Below, piece after piece: positions 1 through 6,182 of a stretch of DNA of 11,147 bases. The stretch is from DASQDN01 sp035630195 (GTDB lineage Bacteria > Acidobacteriota > Terriglobia > Bryobacterales > Bryobacteraceae). The DNA is taken from positions 1 through 11,147 of the forward strand of contig DASQLD010000562.1 in NCBI GenBank assembly GCA_035630195.1, given 5' to 3'. Positions within the stretch are counted from its first letter, which is position 1; each line of letters begins with the position of its first letter. The notes beneath the pieces were generated by a model that saw nothing but the letters and a program-made list of their open reading frames with translations, did no database searches and was not told where the DNA came from. A program made the position numbers and the translations under genes.

Positions 1-520
1 TTGCGAGGAAAACGTCGGAGCCATCCAGGCCGTGAGACTTCATCTTGGGGACGCAGAGAAGCCTTTCCACGTCGAGATGAGTGCCTACTGCGAAGCTGTG
101 GCCGCAGGTGATAAAGGGATGGATTTCAGGGTCGGAAAACACCCCAACCACGTCCGGATGTTCGTGGAGTTTACGGAGCTGACTTTCATCGACTTCCGCA
201 CGAATGATGTAGTTGAAAGTCGGTTTCGGAGCGCGGAGGGAAGGATCGTCCGATGGCTGGTCGGAAGCGGGGTCATAATCGGGTTTTCTGTTATCGATGG
301 CTGCTGGGACGCGGGTCGGAGGATATGCTGGGTCGATGTCGATGTCCATCTCAGGTAAGAGCGCAGTGACGTCGAGCGGCTCCTTCCGCACATAGCTGGC
401 GCTACCGGCGCCGCGGCCGGAAGCCGCAATTAGCGCAGGGTTCGCGCGGAGTTCAACCATAACCTTCCGTTTTTCGGATGCGGGCTGCTTGGGCTGGGCG
501 GCTGCTTTGTCCTGGCTCAT
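1..520 (-). CDS. N-terminal part of a probable subtilisin-family (S8) serine protease, cut by the window edge
   Basis: The gene reads right to left from an ATG at 520-518 and stays open for 173 codons to the window edge; the catalytic domain would lie outside. GAGGA at 530-526 sits 5 bases before the ATG and supports this start. The first ~20 residues are Gln/Ala/Lys-rich (MSQDKAAAQPKQPASEKRK) with no hydrophobic signal peptide. A low-complexity Asp/Pro-rich stretch follows (about residues 48-95). A compact segment then contains FNYIIRAEVDESQLRKLHEH, followed by PDVVGVFSDPEI. This resembles the inhibitor/prodomain of subtilases, in which a strand leads to 'L..hP.VvgVfsD'. The last visible residues (VERLLCVPKMKSHGLDGSDV) match the usual lead-in to the catalytic-Asp motif of S8 enzymes, which would lie just beyond the edge. 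The S8 call is inference from this N-terminus; no catalytic residue is visible. A degenerate copy of the middle part lies at about 2288-2491. Confidence 0.65.
   Translation of the reverse strand, partial: MSQDKAAAQPKQPASEKRKVMVELRANPALIAASGRGAGSASYVRKEPLDVTALLPEMDIDIDPAYPPTRVPAAIDNRKPDYDPASDQPSDDPSLRAPKPTFNYIIRAEVDESQLRKLHEHPDVVGVFSDPEIHPFITCGHSFAVGTHLDVERLLCVPKMKSHGLDGSDVFLA
152..302 (-). repeat. Copy A of a dispersed duplicated segment (intact, within the subtilase-like gene)
   Basis: This stretch, coding for about QPSDDPSLRAPKPTFNYIIR to LHEHPD, recurs as a diverged copy at about 2288-2420 in the same orientation. The best-conserved block covers the bases encoding the IIRAEV core and the QPSDD motif. 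By eye, nucleotide identity in the alignable part is roughly four fifths, with a gap of some 20 bases between the AIDN and QPSDD codons. It is a gene-fragment duplication, not a short regulatory repeat. Confidence 0.75.
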
Positions 521-552
521 GATGGTCCTCTATCTGGTAAGCGGTAGTTGGA

Positions 553-568
553 GAACGGGCAGCCGTTC
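553..568. promoter_or_regulatory. Perfect hairpin in the 5' leader of the subtilase-like gene
   Basis: GAACGG and CCGTTC pair perfectly around a 4-base loop. The structure lies within the putative leader, upstream of the ribosome binding site at 530-526. It could affect leader folding or simply be chance. There is no poly-U tract on either strand. Confidence 0.25.
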
Positions 569-629
569 GGAAGAGTGCGGTTGAGGGAAGATGCGGCGCG
601 CGGTTTAGCAGGAGCAACGCCGAGTGAGC

Positions 630-659
630 AATATAAACGGCGCCAAACAAAGCTGTCGT
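630..659 (-). promoter_or_regulatory. Possible sigma70-type promoter for the subtilase-like gene
   Basis: On the minus strand, ACGACA (4 of 6 to TTGACA) is followed after 18 bases by TATATT (5 of 6 to TATAAT). It points at the gene starting at 520. It was found by eye only; boxes this weak occur often by chance. Confidence 0.25.
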
Positions 660-717
660 TCAAGTGGTGAAGCCCTCCCGAAGCCGCCCATGAAATTCTT
701 TCAACGGTGATGTCGGA

Positions 718-1623
718 CTATTCGGCCGCAGCCGCTATACGCTGGGGGCCAGCCAGTTCAGGAACGTTGAACATCTTCGCGATCGCGGGACGCAATTGTT
801 CAGCAGTATCGTTATAGGATTGGAGCAGTTCCACTAGAGGAGCGCTTACCACAGTCCGGAATGGGCGCTGGGCAGGTGTCATCTCAACAAGTCGAACGAA
901 AGCTTGAGTAACTTCTTCAGGTCCCGGCGCATCGGCGGCGGTAATTGCGCTCTGGAAAACTCCCCGAACACGTTCCACAAATTCTCCTCGTCTGCCGTAG
1001 TCGAGCAAACGTTCTGCGTCGGTCGGCGGCATCAGGTGGTCAAATATGGGTGTGCGATAGATCCCCGGTTCCACCAAAACCGACTCAATGCCGAATGGCT
1101 GCAACTCGAACCTATAGGCGTCCGCGAGCGCTTCTAACGCGAACTTGCTTGCGCAGTATGCGCCGAAGCCGGGAACAACAACCCTTCCCGCCGCCGAGCT
1201 GACATGAATCAGCAATCCACTTCGCTGGCGCCGCATCGAGGGAAGAACGGCACGATTCACGCGAACGACCCCATAAAGATTGACATCGAAGATTTGCTGG
1301 AACTGCTGCGGCGTATATGCTTCGGTCACACCCAGGCCCGCAAAGCCTGCATTATTGATCACAACGTCCAGTCGGCCCGCCTGCTGCAACGCACTCAGGA
1401 CGGCATTCTGCACAGACGCTTCGTCGGTGACATCCAGTTCCAGAACGTGCAGCGGCAGGTTCTCGCTACTCGCAAGCCGCTGGAGTGATTCTCGATGTTC
1501 GGAATTATGTCCGTTCACGCCCCGCATGGTTGCAAACACGCGATGGCCACGCCGCGCCAGTGTTTCAGCCGCATCCCTCCCGAAGCCTGTGCTCGCCCCT
1601 GTTATAAGCACTACACTGCTCAT
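718..1623 (-). CDS. Classical short-chain dehydrogenase/reductase (SDR family oxidoreductase)
   Basis: The product is a 301-residue NAD(P)-dependent oxidoreductase, probably cytosolic. It has the full classical SDR signature: the nucleotide-binding TGASTGFG at residues 8-15, D64 of the 'LDVTD' adenine-pocket motif, NNAG at 90-93, catalytic N115, catalytic serine at S142/S143 (HVSSAAG), and Y156-x3-K160 (YCASK). The substrate cannot be read from the sequence. The segment after the active site (VEPGIYRTPIF) and the long C-terminal tail resemble the 17-beta-hydroxysteroid/retinol dehydrogenase-like branch, which bacterial genomes carry in many uncharacterised copies. The reading frame continues upstream to a GTG at 1662, but I chose ATG 1623 because GAGGAGGAG (1637-1629) lies 5 bases before it and the residues upstream (MYTCSPDERGGDY) are not SDR-like. 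It is divergent from the SnoaL-like gene across a shared 238-base region. Confidence 0.93.
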   Translation of the reverse strand: MSSVVLITGASTGFGRDAAETLARRGHRVFATMRGVNGHNSEHRESLQRLASSENLPLHVLELDVTDEASVQNAVLSALQQAGRLDVVINNAGFAGLGVTEAYTPQQFQQIFDVNLYGVVRVNRAVLPSMRRQRSGLLIHVSSAAGRVVVPGFGAYCASKFALEALADAYRFELQPFGIESVLVEPGIYRTPIFDHLMPPTDAERLLDYGRRGEFVERVRGVFQSAITAADAPGPEEVTQAFVRLVEMTPAQRPFRTVVSAPLVELLQSYNDTAEQLRPAIAKMFNVPELAGPQRIAAAAE

Positions 1624-1767
1624 GTAATCTCCTCCTCGCTCATCCGGGCTACAAGTGTACACGTAACCGCCGCACTAAAGTAAAAACTTTCCTACATGCA
1701 CGGTGTTGCTGGAAGACAGATTAAATGAAACCAGTGACTCCTATAACGCGGCAGGAAGCTTTAAGCC

Positions 1768-1797
1768 TGAACACTAGCATCTAGGAAGTGCTATGAT
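1768..1797 (+). promoter_or_regulatory. Possible promoter of the SnoaL-like gene
   Basis: TGAACA (4 of 6 to TTGACA) and TATGAT (5 of 6 to TATAAT, at 1792-1797) are spaced by 18 bases and point toward the gene at 1862. The -10 box lies inside the CTAGGA inverted repeat. The start of transcription would fall close to the GACATATGTC palindrome. Found by eye only. Confidence 0.3.
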
Positions 1798-1810
1798 CCT
1801 AGCGATCACC

Positions 1811-1820
1811 GACATATGTC
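1811..1820. promoter_or_regulatory. Candidate operator: 10-bp perfect palindrome
   Basis: GACATATGTC is its own reverse complement. It lies 14 bases after the possible -10 box and 41 bases before the ATG of the SnoaL-like gene, a position where a bound dimeric repressor would block transcription. No cognate regulator is visible in the window. Confidence 0.25.
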
Positions 1821-1861
1821 ATCGTTGATGCCATGAACAACCGTGATCCGGGGGTTTGGCC

Positions 1862-2212
1862 ATGGCGTCTACGAGCGATGTTCTTAATCATCACCTAAAA
1901 TGCTTCGGTGAAGGCAACCTTGAAAGCATTCTGTCCGATTACTCATCAGATGCTGTATTGTTTGTGCCTGCCGGGGCGCTGAAAGGCCCCGACGCGATGA
2001 AGCCCGTTTTTCAGGCGCTCTTTTCGGAATTCGCGAAGCCTGGGGCATCATTCGCCATGCATCAACAGTGCGTCGACGGTGACTACGCGTATGTTCTCTG
2101 GAGCGCCGAGACCGCAGACAACGTTTATGAAGCCGCGACCGATACGTTCGTTATACGAAACGGAAAGATCGTTGCGCAGTCGTTCGCCGCAAAGATCACG
2201 GCAAAGGGCTAA
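1862..2212 (+). CDS. SnoaL-like / NTF2-like small protein
   Basis: The product is a 116-residue protein with the typical layout of the SnoaL-like branch of the NTF2 fold: N-terminal helix (VLNHHLKCFGEGNLESILSD), then 'YSSDAVLFVPAGALKGPDAM', a second helix (FQALFSEFAKPG), and curved beta strands ending in TFVIRNGKIVAQSFAAKI. Proteins of this type act as small hydrolases or isomerases, or simply bind ligands; the sequence does not tell which. No signal peptide is present. I start it at ATG 1862 rather than the in-frame TTG at 1856 because a G-run at 1850-1854 gives a plausible ribosome binding site about 7 bases upstream of ATG. The divergent SDR neighbour may share a pathway with it, but that is only suggested by position. 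Confidence 0.82.
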   Translation: MASTSDVLNHHLKCFGEGNLESILSDYSSDAVLFVPAGALKGPDAMKPVFQALFSEFAKPGASFAMHQQCVDGDYAYVLWSAETADNVYEAATDTFVIRNGKIVAQSFAAKITAKG

Positions 2213-2509
2213 CCCGCGGCACTTCTTGGCACGCCACAAGGCATTCGTTGAAAAGGCGCACATCGTTGCATGAGGAACGGGCCGTTGATCCGGATGTTCG
2301 CGGAGCATACGGAGCCTGGGTTTATCGACTTCCGCACGAATGATGCCGTTGAAAGCCGGTTTCGGGACGCGGCGCGTGGAATCGTCCGATGGCTGGCAGT
2401 ATTCAATATTATCGATGGCTTCGGCCGGCAAAAAGGCAGAGACCTCCGCCGCCTCATCCGCGCTGGAATCAACTTCGGCGCGCAACCTCACTTGGATTGA
2501 AAACGCCCC
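2213..2509. other. Region between the SnoaL-like gene and the pyrE-like gene
   Basis: This stretch of about 300 bases lies between two convergent genes. Its main content is the decayed subtilase fragment (about 2288-2491). I see no strong intrinsic terminator for either flanking gene and no intact gene on either strand. Confidence 0.5.
2288..2491 (-). pseudogene. Degenerate, truncated copy of the subtilase-like N-terminal region
   Basis: In the minus-strand frame this stretch encodes AIDNIEYCQPSDDSTRRVPK, then PAFNGIIRAEVDKPRLRMLREHPD. It aligns with AIDN...QPSDDPSLRAPKPTFNYIIR and AEVDESQLRKLHEHPD in the gene at 1-520. Similarity stops right after EHPD, where the intact copy continues VVGVFSDPEI; here the frame runs on into sequence antisense to the SnoaL-like gene. 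Upstream, only a weakly similar start (GTG at 2491, reading VRLRAEVDSS) remains. The frame is formally open for 147 codons (2491-2048), but most of that length is a shadow, so I read it as a remnant and not a working gene. The right limit is uncertain. Confidence 0.6.
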
Positions 2510-3124
2510 TTACACCCAAACCTTCTCGACGGGGACGCCCTGTTTACACAACTCACAAGACGCTTCATCCTTATAGTAGTCGCCGTCAAGACGGGCCAGG
2601 TAGTAGAACGGCAAAGGATCGAATTTGGGAGTCATTGGATTCGGTTGGTAAATCATGACGGCGAGGCCTACGACCTCGGCGCCCGCGGATTCCGCTAAAT
2701 TTTTCAGTTCAGTCAGCTTAGCTCCGGTTCGGAGAATATCGTCGACGAGAAGAACCTTTTCGCCTTTATGCTGTTCCATGTACTGCCGGAAGCGCATCGG
2801 TTGGCCGACAACTTCCCGTTCTGCCCAATACACCTGACGCGCGCGCAGTGCCTCGCACACGCCATACGCAACAGGTAAACCCCCAGTCGCAGGGGCGACG
2901 ATCGATAATTCCGGAATCATCGCGTGCAGTTCCGAATTTGCCCGCAATTTCCGGCTCAATCCGACGCTGAGAATCTTGGCGTGCTGGTAGTAGCGCATTG
3001 CCAGCGCAACCTGAAGGTACTCTTCCGAATGCAATCCATTGGGGTAGGAAAAGTGGCCGCTCCGCAGGGCTCCGGCCTCACGCAGGAGTTCGACGACGTC
3101 ATCATGACTAGGGATTAGTTCCAA
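2510..3124 (-). CDS. Orotate phosphoribosyltransferase-like protein (divergent PyrE family)
   Basis: The product is a 204-residue type I phosphoribosyltransferase. The N-terminus has the OPRT-type block GHFSYPNGLHSEEYLQ (residues 23-38). IVAPATGGLPVAYGV (75-89) matches the PyrE 'PxxGG' segment, and VLLVDDILRTG (124-134) is the PRPP-binding loop. Two features are unusual. The mobile-loop lysine/histidine motif of classical PyrE (K-x-H-G) is not seen between AERE (101-104) and the PRPP loop; that space reads VVGQPMRFRQYMEQHKGEK. The tail carries C190-x2-C193 before GVPVEKVWV. It could be PyrE for UMP synthesis or a related phosphoribosyltransferase with another base. The frame is open upstream to 3208, but TTG 3124 is preferred: AAAGGAG (3140-3134) lies 9 bases before it, and homology begins there. 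The TTG follows the sugar-transferase stop by one base, indicating translational coupling. Confidence 0.82.
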   Translation of the reverse strand: MELIPSHDDVVELLREAGALRSGHFSYPNGLHSEEYLQVALAMRYYQHAKILSVGLSRKLRANSELHAMIPELSIVAPATGGLPVAYGVCEALRARQVYWAEREVVGQPMRFRQYMEQHKGEKVLLVDDILRTGAKLTELKNLAESAGAEVVGLAVMIYQPNPMTPKFDPLPFYYLARLDGDYYKDEASCELCKQGVPVEKVWV

Positions 3125-3125
3125 T

Positions 3126-4541
3126 CTAGTGGGCTCCTTTGCCCAGCAATACCTGCGGGATTGTTCGCAGAATAATATGCCAATCGAGCGCCAGGGACCA
3201 GCGGTCAATGTATTGCATATCCAGGCGCATCCACGTGTCGAAATCGAGCGCGTCCCGTCCGTTAATCGCCCAAAGACAGGTCAAACCCGGACGCATCCGC
3301 AGGCGGCGGCGCTGCCATCGTTTGTATTTCTCAACTTCCTCCGGCACAGCCGGTCGGGGACCGACCAGTGACATCTCGCCCCGAAGCACGTTCCAGAGTT
3401 GCGGCCATTCGTCGACGCTAAACTTCCGCATGTAGCGACCGACCGGCGTCAATCGAGGATCGTCTTTGATTTTGAAGGCCGTCTCTTTCTGATTGAGATG
3501 CTCGAGTTGCGCCCTCATATGCTCGGCGCCGACGCACATTGATCGAAACTTGAAACAAACAAATCGCCGCCCGTTCAATCCGCAGCGAACTTGCCGGAAA
3601 ATAATCGGACCGGGCGATGTAATCCGGATTAGTAGCGCAATGACAGCCATGAACGGCGACAGGATGATCAGCGCCGAGGCAGTCAAGAGGATATCGATGA
3701 GACGCTTCAACATCAGGCGCACTTCGTCGTCCGGCGCGGCCGCGAACGTAAGAAGCGGAGCCGGACCAAGGCGGTCGAGTTGAACGCCGCTGTTGACGTG
3801 CGGGAAGAAATCGACGGCAACATGAGTCCGAACGCCTTCTTCATCGCAAAGCAGAAATACGTCTTCGAGTTCAGCCAAACGACGGGTATCAACGGCAAAA
3901 ATGATCTCATCGATCACTTGGCGCTGCAGCACACTCGAAAGCTGGGAGATCGGATGAACGAGATACTTCTTATCCAGTTGAACTGCCTCAATCACAGAAG
4001 TTGCATCGTCGGAGAAAAAGCCTGCGAGCCGCACGCCGTATGGTTCGGATTGCTCCAGCAGCCGCGCAATTCTCCTCGCGCTATCACCGAGCCCCACCAC
4101 CATCACATAATGGGCGGCTCCGAACTCTCGTCGAATCACACCGACCAAGCTACCTGCACGCCATCGAAACAGGCAGAGAAGAAACCAGCTATAAAAGGCA
4201 AACAGCAGGAGAAAACTGCGGCTCAGGTCGAGTCGAAGCAGGAACTCCATCAGGATCAGGACAACCGTGCCGGCCACGCACTGACGGAACGTATCGCGGA
4301 TAACGACAGCCGGATGCGCCGAGTCAAGGCGATCGTATAACTCCAGCCAATAACCGAGCAGAAGCCAGCTAACGACAGCGGTCCCGAGCAGTAGCGCCTT
4401 GAGAGGGACTGTGAGATAAAAATTCCTCTCGATCGGGAGCCAGAGTCGAGTTTGGTAGGCAGCTTCAAAAGCGAGCGCGGTCAGAATGATATCTGACAGC
4501 CCGAACAATAGCCGCGCTTTCCTATGATGCCGGCTGAACAC
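3126..4541 (-). CDS. Polyprenyl-phosphate sugar-1-phosphate transferase (WbaP/EpsE-type exopolysaccharide initiating enzyme)
   Basis: The product is a 471-residue membrane enzyme that moves a sugar-1-phosphate from a nucleotide sugar to undecaprenyl phosphate, the first step of exopolysaccharide, capsule or O-antigen assembly. Four hydrophobic N-terminal segments (about 11-29, 46-66, 88-104, 107-125) are followed by a Rossmann-like CoA_binding_3-type domain (about 143-265, VMVVGLGDSARRIARLLE). The C-terminal bacterial sugar-transferase domain starts at KRLIDILLTASA (279) with a membrane hairpin around P296. It shows FKFRSM (330-335), DPRLTPVGRYMRKFSVDEWP with the catalytic D377-E378 pair, LRGEMSLVGPRP (386-397) and RPGLTCLWAINGR (417-429). 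Length and order match full-length PHPT enzymes. The start is GTG 4541; an in-frame TGA at 4583 limits it upstream, and the ribosome binding site is poor. The sugar specificity cannot be read. No other polysaccharide gene is in the window. Confidence 0.93.
   Translation of the reverse strand: MFSRHHRKARLLFGLSDIILTALAFEAAYQTRLWLPIERNFYLTVPLKALLLGTAVVSWLLLGYWLELYDRLDSAHPAVVIRDTFRQCVAGTVVLILMEFLLRLDLSRSFLLLFAFYSWFLLCLFRWRAGSLVGVIRREFGAAHYVMVVGLGDSARRIARLLEQSEPYGVRLAGFFSDDATSVIEAVQLDKKYLVHPISQLSSVLQRQVIDEIIFAVDTRRLAELEDVFLLCDEEGVRTHVAVDFFPHVNSGVQLDRLGPAPLLTFAAAPDDEVRLMLKRLIDILLTASALIILSPFMAVIALLIRITSPGPIIFRQVRCGLNGRRFVCFKFRSMCVGAEHMRAQLEHLNQKETAFKIKDDPRLTPVGRYMRKFSVDEWPQLWNVLRGEMSLVGPRPAVPEEVEKYKRWQRRRLRMRPGLTCLWAINGRDALDFDTWMRLDMQYIDRWSLALDWHIILRTIPQVLLGKGAH
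3134..3140 (-). promoter_or_regulatory. Ribosome binding site fixing the TTG start of the pyrE-like gene
   Basis: AAAGGAG on the minus strand lies inside the last codons of the sugar transferase gene, 9 bases before the TTG at 3124-3122. It argues for the TTG start over the far-upstream frame opening and for coupling to the preceding gene. Confidence 0.7.
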
Positions 4542-4661
4542 TTTTCGCAGGACAGCATACCACGTCGGCGATCGAAGAAATCAGAACACGCCGTCGATGT
4601 TTCAGGCTGAGCGCAGAGGATGTTAGTCTGGGAGCGGTCCGCCCCCTTTAAGGACGCAGGA
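4542..4661. other. Divergent intergenic region between the sugar transferase and cydA
   Basis: These 120 bases must contain the promoters of two divergent units. I see no convincing -35/-10 pair on either strand and no clear long inverted repeat; only a short GCGG-T-CCGC symmetry lies near 4634-4642. An FNR- or ArcA-type control of cydAB would be expected from other bacteria, but I cannot identify such a site here. Confidence 0.4.
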
Positions 4662-6179
4662 ATGGATCTCGACGTCGTCTTTCTATCCCGAATACAATTT
4701 GCGCTCACGATCATGTTCCACTACCTGTTTCCGCCGCTCACGATCGGCATGGGTGTGGTGCTGATGTACCTGGAAGGAATGTACCTGCGAACTCGTGAGC
4801 CGATTTACGAGATGGCCGCGAAATTTTGGACAACGTTGTTCGCGGTGAGCTTTGCGATGGGTGTCGCGACCGGCATCGTAATGGAGTTTCAATTCGGTAC
4901 GAACTGGGCTCCGTACTCGCGATTTGTCGGAGACGTGTTCGGATCCGCGCTGGCGGCAGAGGGAATATTCGCCTTCTTCCTTGAATCGGGCTTCCTGGCA
5001 ATTCTTGTCTTCGGGTGGGAGAAAGTCACACCGCGATTCCATTTCTTTGCCACGTGTCTGGTCGCGATTGGCTCCATGTTTTCCGCAGTGTGGATCATTG
5101 TCGCCAATAGCTGGCAGCAGACTCCGGCCGGCCACAAGATCGTTACGATGGTCCGCAACGGCACGCCGGTGACACGCGCTGAGACTGCCGATTTCTGGGC
5201 CGTCGTCTTCAATCCGTCCACGATTGAACGGTTGACGCATACGTTGATAGGCGCATTTGTCCTGGGTTCGTTTTTCATTATGAGTATCTCTGCCTGGTAC
5301 CTGCTGAAGGGCAGGCATGAGGACTTCGCGCGGCGCTCGTTCTCAGGGGCGCTGATCTTCGCGACGATTGCCAGTTTGGCTGCGCTGATTTCCGGTCATA
5401 GCAATGCGCAAATGGTCGCGAAGTATCAGCCTGCGAAGCTTGCCGCGATGGAAGGACACTTCACCACCGGGCGCGGAGATCTAACGGTGATGGGTATCCC
5501 CCACCCTGCAGAGCGCAAGATGACGATGCATCTGGCCCTTCCGGGGATGCTGTCGATGCTTGCCCACAACGACCCGAACGCAGTCGTCATCGGACTCGAT
5601 AAGGTTCCACGCGAATTCTGGCCTCCGGTCGGCATCACCTTCTATAGTTTCCACATCATGGTTGGCTTAGGGATGTACTTCATTGCCCTGACTCTGCTCG
5701 CGTGTTTTCTCCGATGGCGAGGGACGCTGTTCGATAAACGATGGCTGCTCCGTATTTTTGTCGTTTCGGTAATCGGACCGTTCGTTGCCAATGAGGTTGG
5801 GTGGGTGACCGCTGAAGTAGGACGTCAGCCATGGATCGTCCATCCCAATGTTGTTCGCGATGTGTCCGGGAACATAGCGTTCGATGCGGCCGGGATGATC
5901 CAATACCAGCTCAGCGAGGGGCTGCTCACACGCAACGCCGTATCAGAATCCATCAAGGGAAGTCATGTGTTGGCATCGATCATCATGTTCAGCTTCATCT
6001 ATCTTTTGCTGTTCTGGGTATGGCTGTACGTGCTGAACGACAAGATTCAAAAAGGCCCGCAGCCAGTTAAGATTTTGGGAGATAAGCGCAAAGGGTGGCT
6101 ATCGGCCTCAGCAGCACGGACATTGCATGAAGATTCGATGTCGGAAGCGAAGGACCCGTTCGGTAACGGAGGCGCCTGA
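4662..6179 (+). CDS. cydA: Cytochrome bd quinol oxidase subunit I
   Basis: CydA (505 residues) is the haem-bearing, quinol-oxidising subunit of the membrane cytochrome bd oxidase, which reduces O2 to water at low oxygen and under stress. The haem ligands are visible: H20 (E. coli H19, high-spin haem site), H193 (E. coli H186) and M333 (E. coli M393) for haem b558. The haem-proximal acids are E100 and E108 (AAEGIFAFFLES). The quinol-loop K259 and E264 lie in KLAAME, and GRQPW is at 387-391. The long insert that E. coli CydA carries after the first part of the Q-loop is absent, so this is the short-Q-loop type. A hydrophilic C-terminal tail of about 45 residues follows the last helix. I start at ATG 4662, not the upstream TTG at 4620, because AAGGA (4650-4654) lies 7 bases before it and MDLDVVFLSRIQF is the conserved CydA N-terminus. 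cydB follows after 3 bases. Confidence 0.97.
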   Translation: MDLDVVFLSRIQFALTIMFHYLFPPLTIGMGVVLMYLEGMYLRTREPIYEMAAKFWTTLFAVSFAMGVATGIVMEFQFGTNWAPYSRFVGDVFGSALAAEGIFAFFLESGFLAILVFGWEKVTPRFHFFATCLVAIGSMFSAVWIIVANSWQQTPAGHKIVTMVRNGTPVTRAETADFWAVVFNPSTIERLTHTLIGAFVLGSFFIMSISAWYLLKGRHEDFARRSFSGALIFATIASLAALISGHSNAQMVAKYQPAKLAAMEGHFTTGRGDLTVMGIPHPAERKMTMHLALPGMLSMLAHNDPNAVVIGLDKVPREFWPPVGITFYSFHIMVGLGMYFIALTLLACFLRWRGTLFDKRWLLRIFVVSVIGPFVANEVGWVTAEVGRQPWIVHPNVVRDVSGNIAFDAAGMIQYQLSEGLLTRNAVSESIKGSHVLASIIMFSFIYLLLFWVWLYVLNDKIQKGPQPVKILGDKRKGWLSASAARTLHEDSMSEAKDPFGNGGA

Positions 6180-6182
6180 TTC

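Larger units (their letters stand above)
521..717. other. Intergenic region: leader of the subtilase-like gene and 3' side of the SDR gene
   Basis: These 197 bases separate the SDR stop codon from the start of the subtilase-like gene; both genes are on the minus strand. On the minus strand there is a weak promoter-like pair: ACGACA (659-654), an 18-base spacer and TATATT (635-630), leaving a leader of about 100 bases. A perfect 6-bp stem with a 4-base loop (GAACGG/CCGTTC) lies at 553-568, about 33 bases before the ATG. It has no following T run, so it does not look like an intrinsic terminator. I see no terminator for the SDR gene. Short open frames here have no protein-like features. Confidence 0.4.
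1624..1861. promoter_or_regulatory. Divergent promoter region between the SDR and SnoaL-like genes
   Basis: This region holds the start signals of two divergent genes and several short symmetric sequences. GTGTACAC is a perfect 8-bp palindrome at 1655-1662, just upstream of the SDR ribosome binding site. CTAGGA/TCCTAG at 1781-1786 and 1797-1802 form an inverted repeat around 10 bases. GACATATGTC is a perfect 10-bp palindrome at 1811-1820. Such elements near divergent starts are candidate operators, but no regulator gene is next door. Confidence 0.4.

Noticed and set aside
32..358. Plus-strand open frame of 108 codons
   Set aside because: It is antisense to the subtilase-like gene, whose minus-strand frame has much more protein-like composition, a ribosome binding site and a family-like motif order.
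1624..1662. GTG start of the SDR gene at 1662
   Set aside because: The extra 13 residues are not SDR-like, and the strong GAGGAGGAG site lies within them, correctly spaced for ATG 1623.
2270..2500. Plus-strand open frame of 76 codons resembling the frame at 32-358
   Set aside because: The resemblance exists because both lie antisense to the same duplicated coding segment. The minus-strand reading gives the meaningful protein alignment.
3125..3208. Upstream extension of the pyrE-like gene to 3208
   Set aside because: It would overlap the sugar transferase by over 80 bases and add residues unlike the family. The TTG at 3124 has the ribosome binding site.
3780..4340. Plus-strand open frame of 186 codons
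   Set aside because: It is antisense to the Rossmann and membrane part of the sugar transferase, with no family-like motif of its own.
4683..5318. Minus-strand open frame of 211 codons
   Set aside because: It lies wholly inside cydA on the opposite strand, and its composition is Arg/His-rich as expected of a shadow frame.
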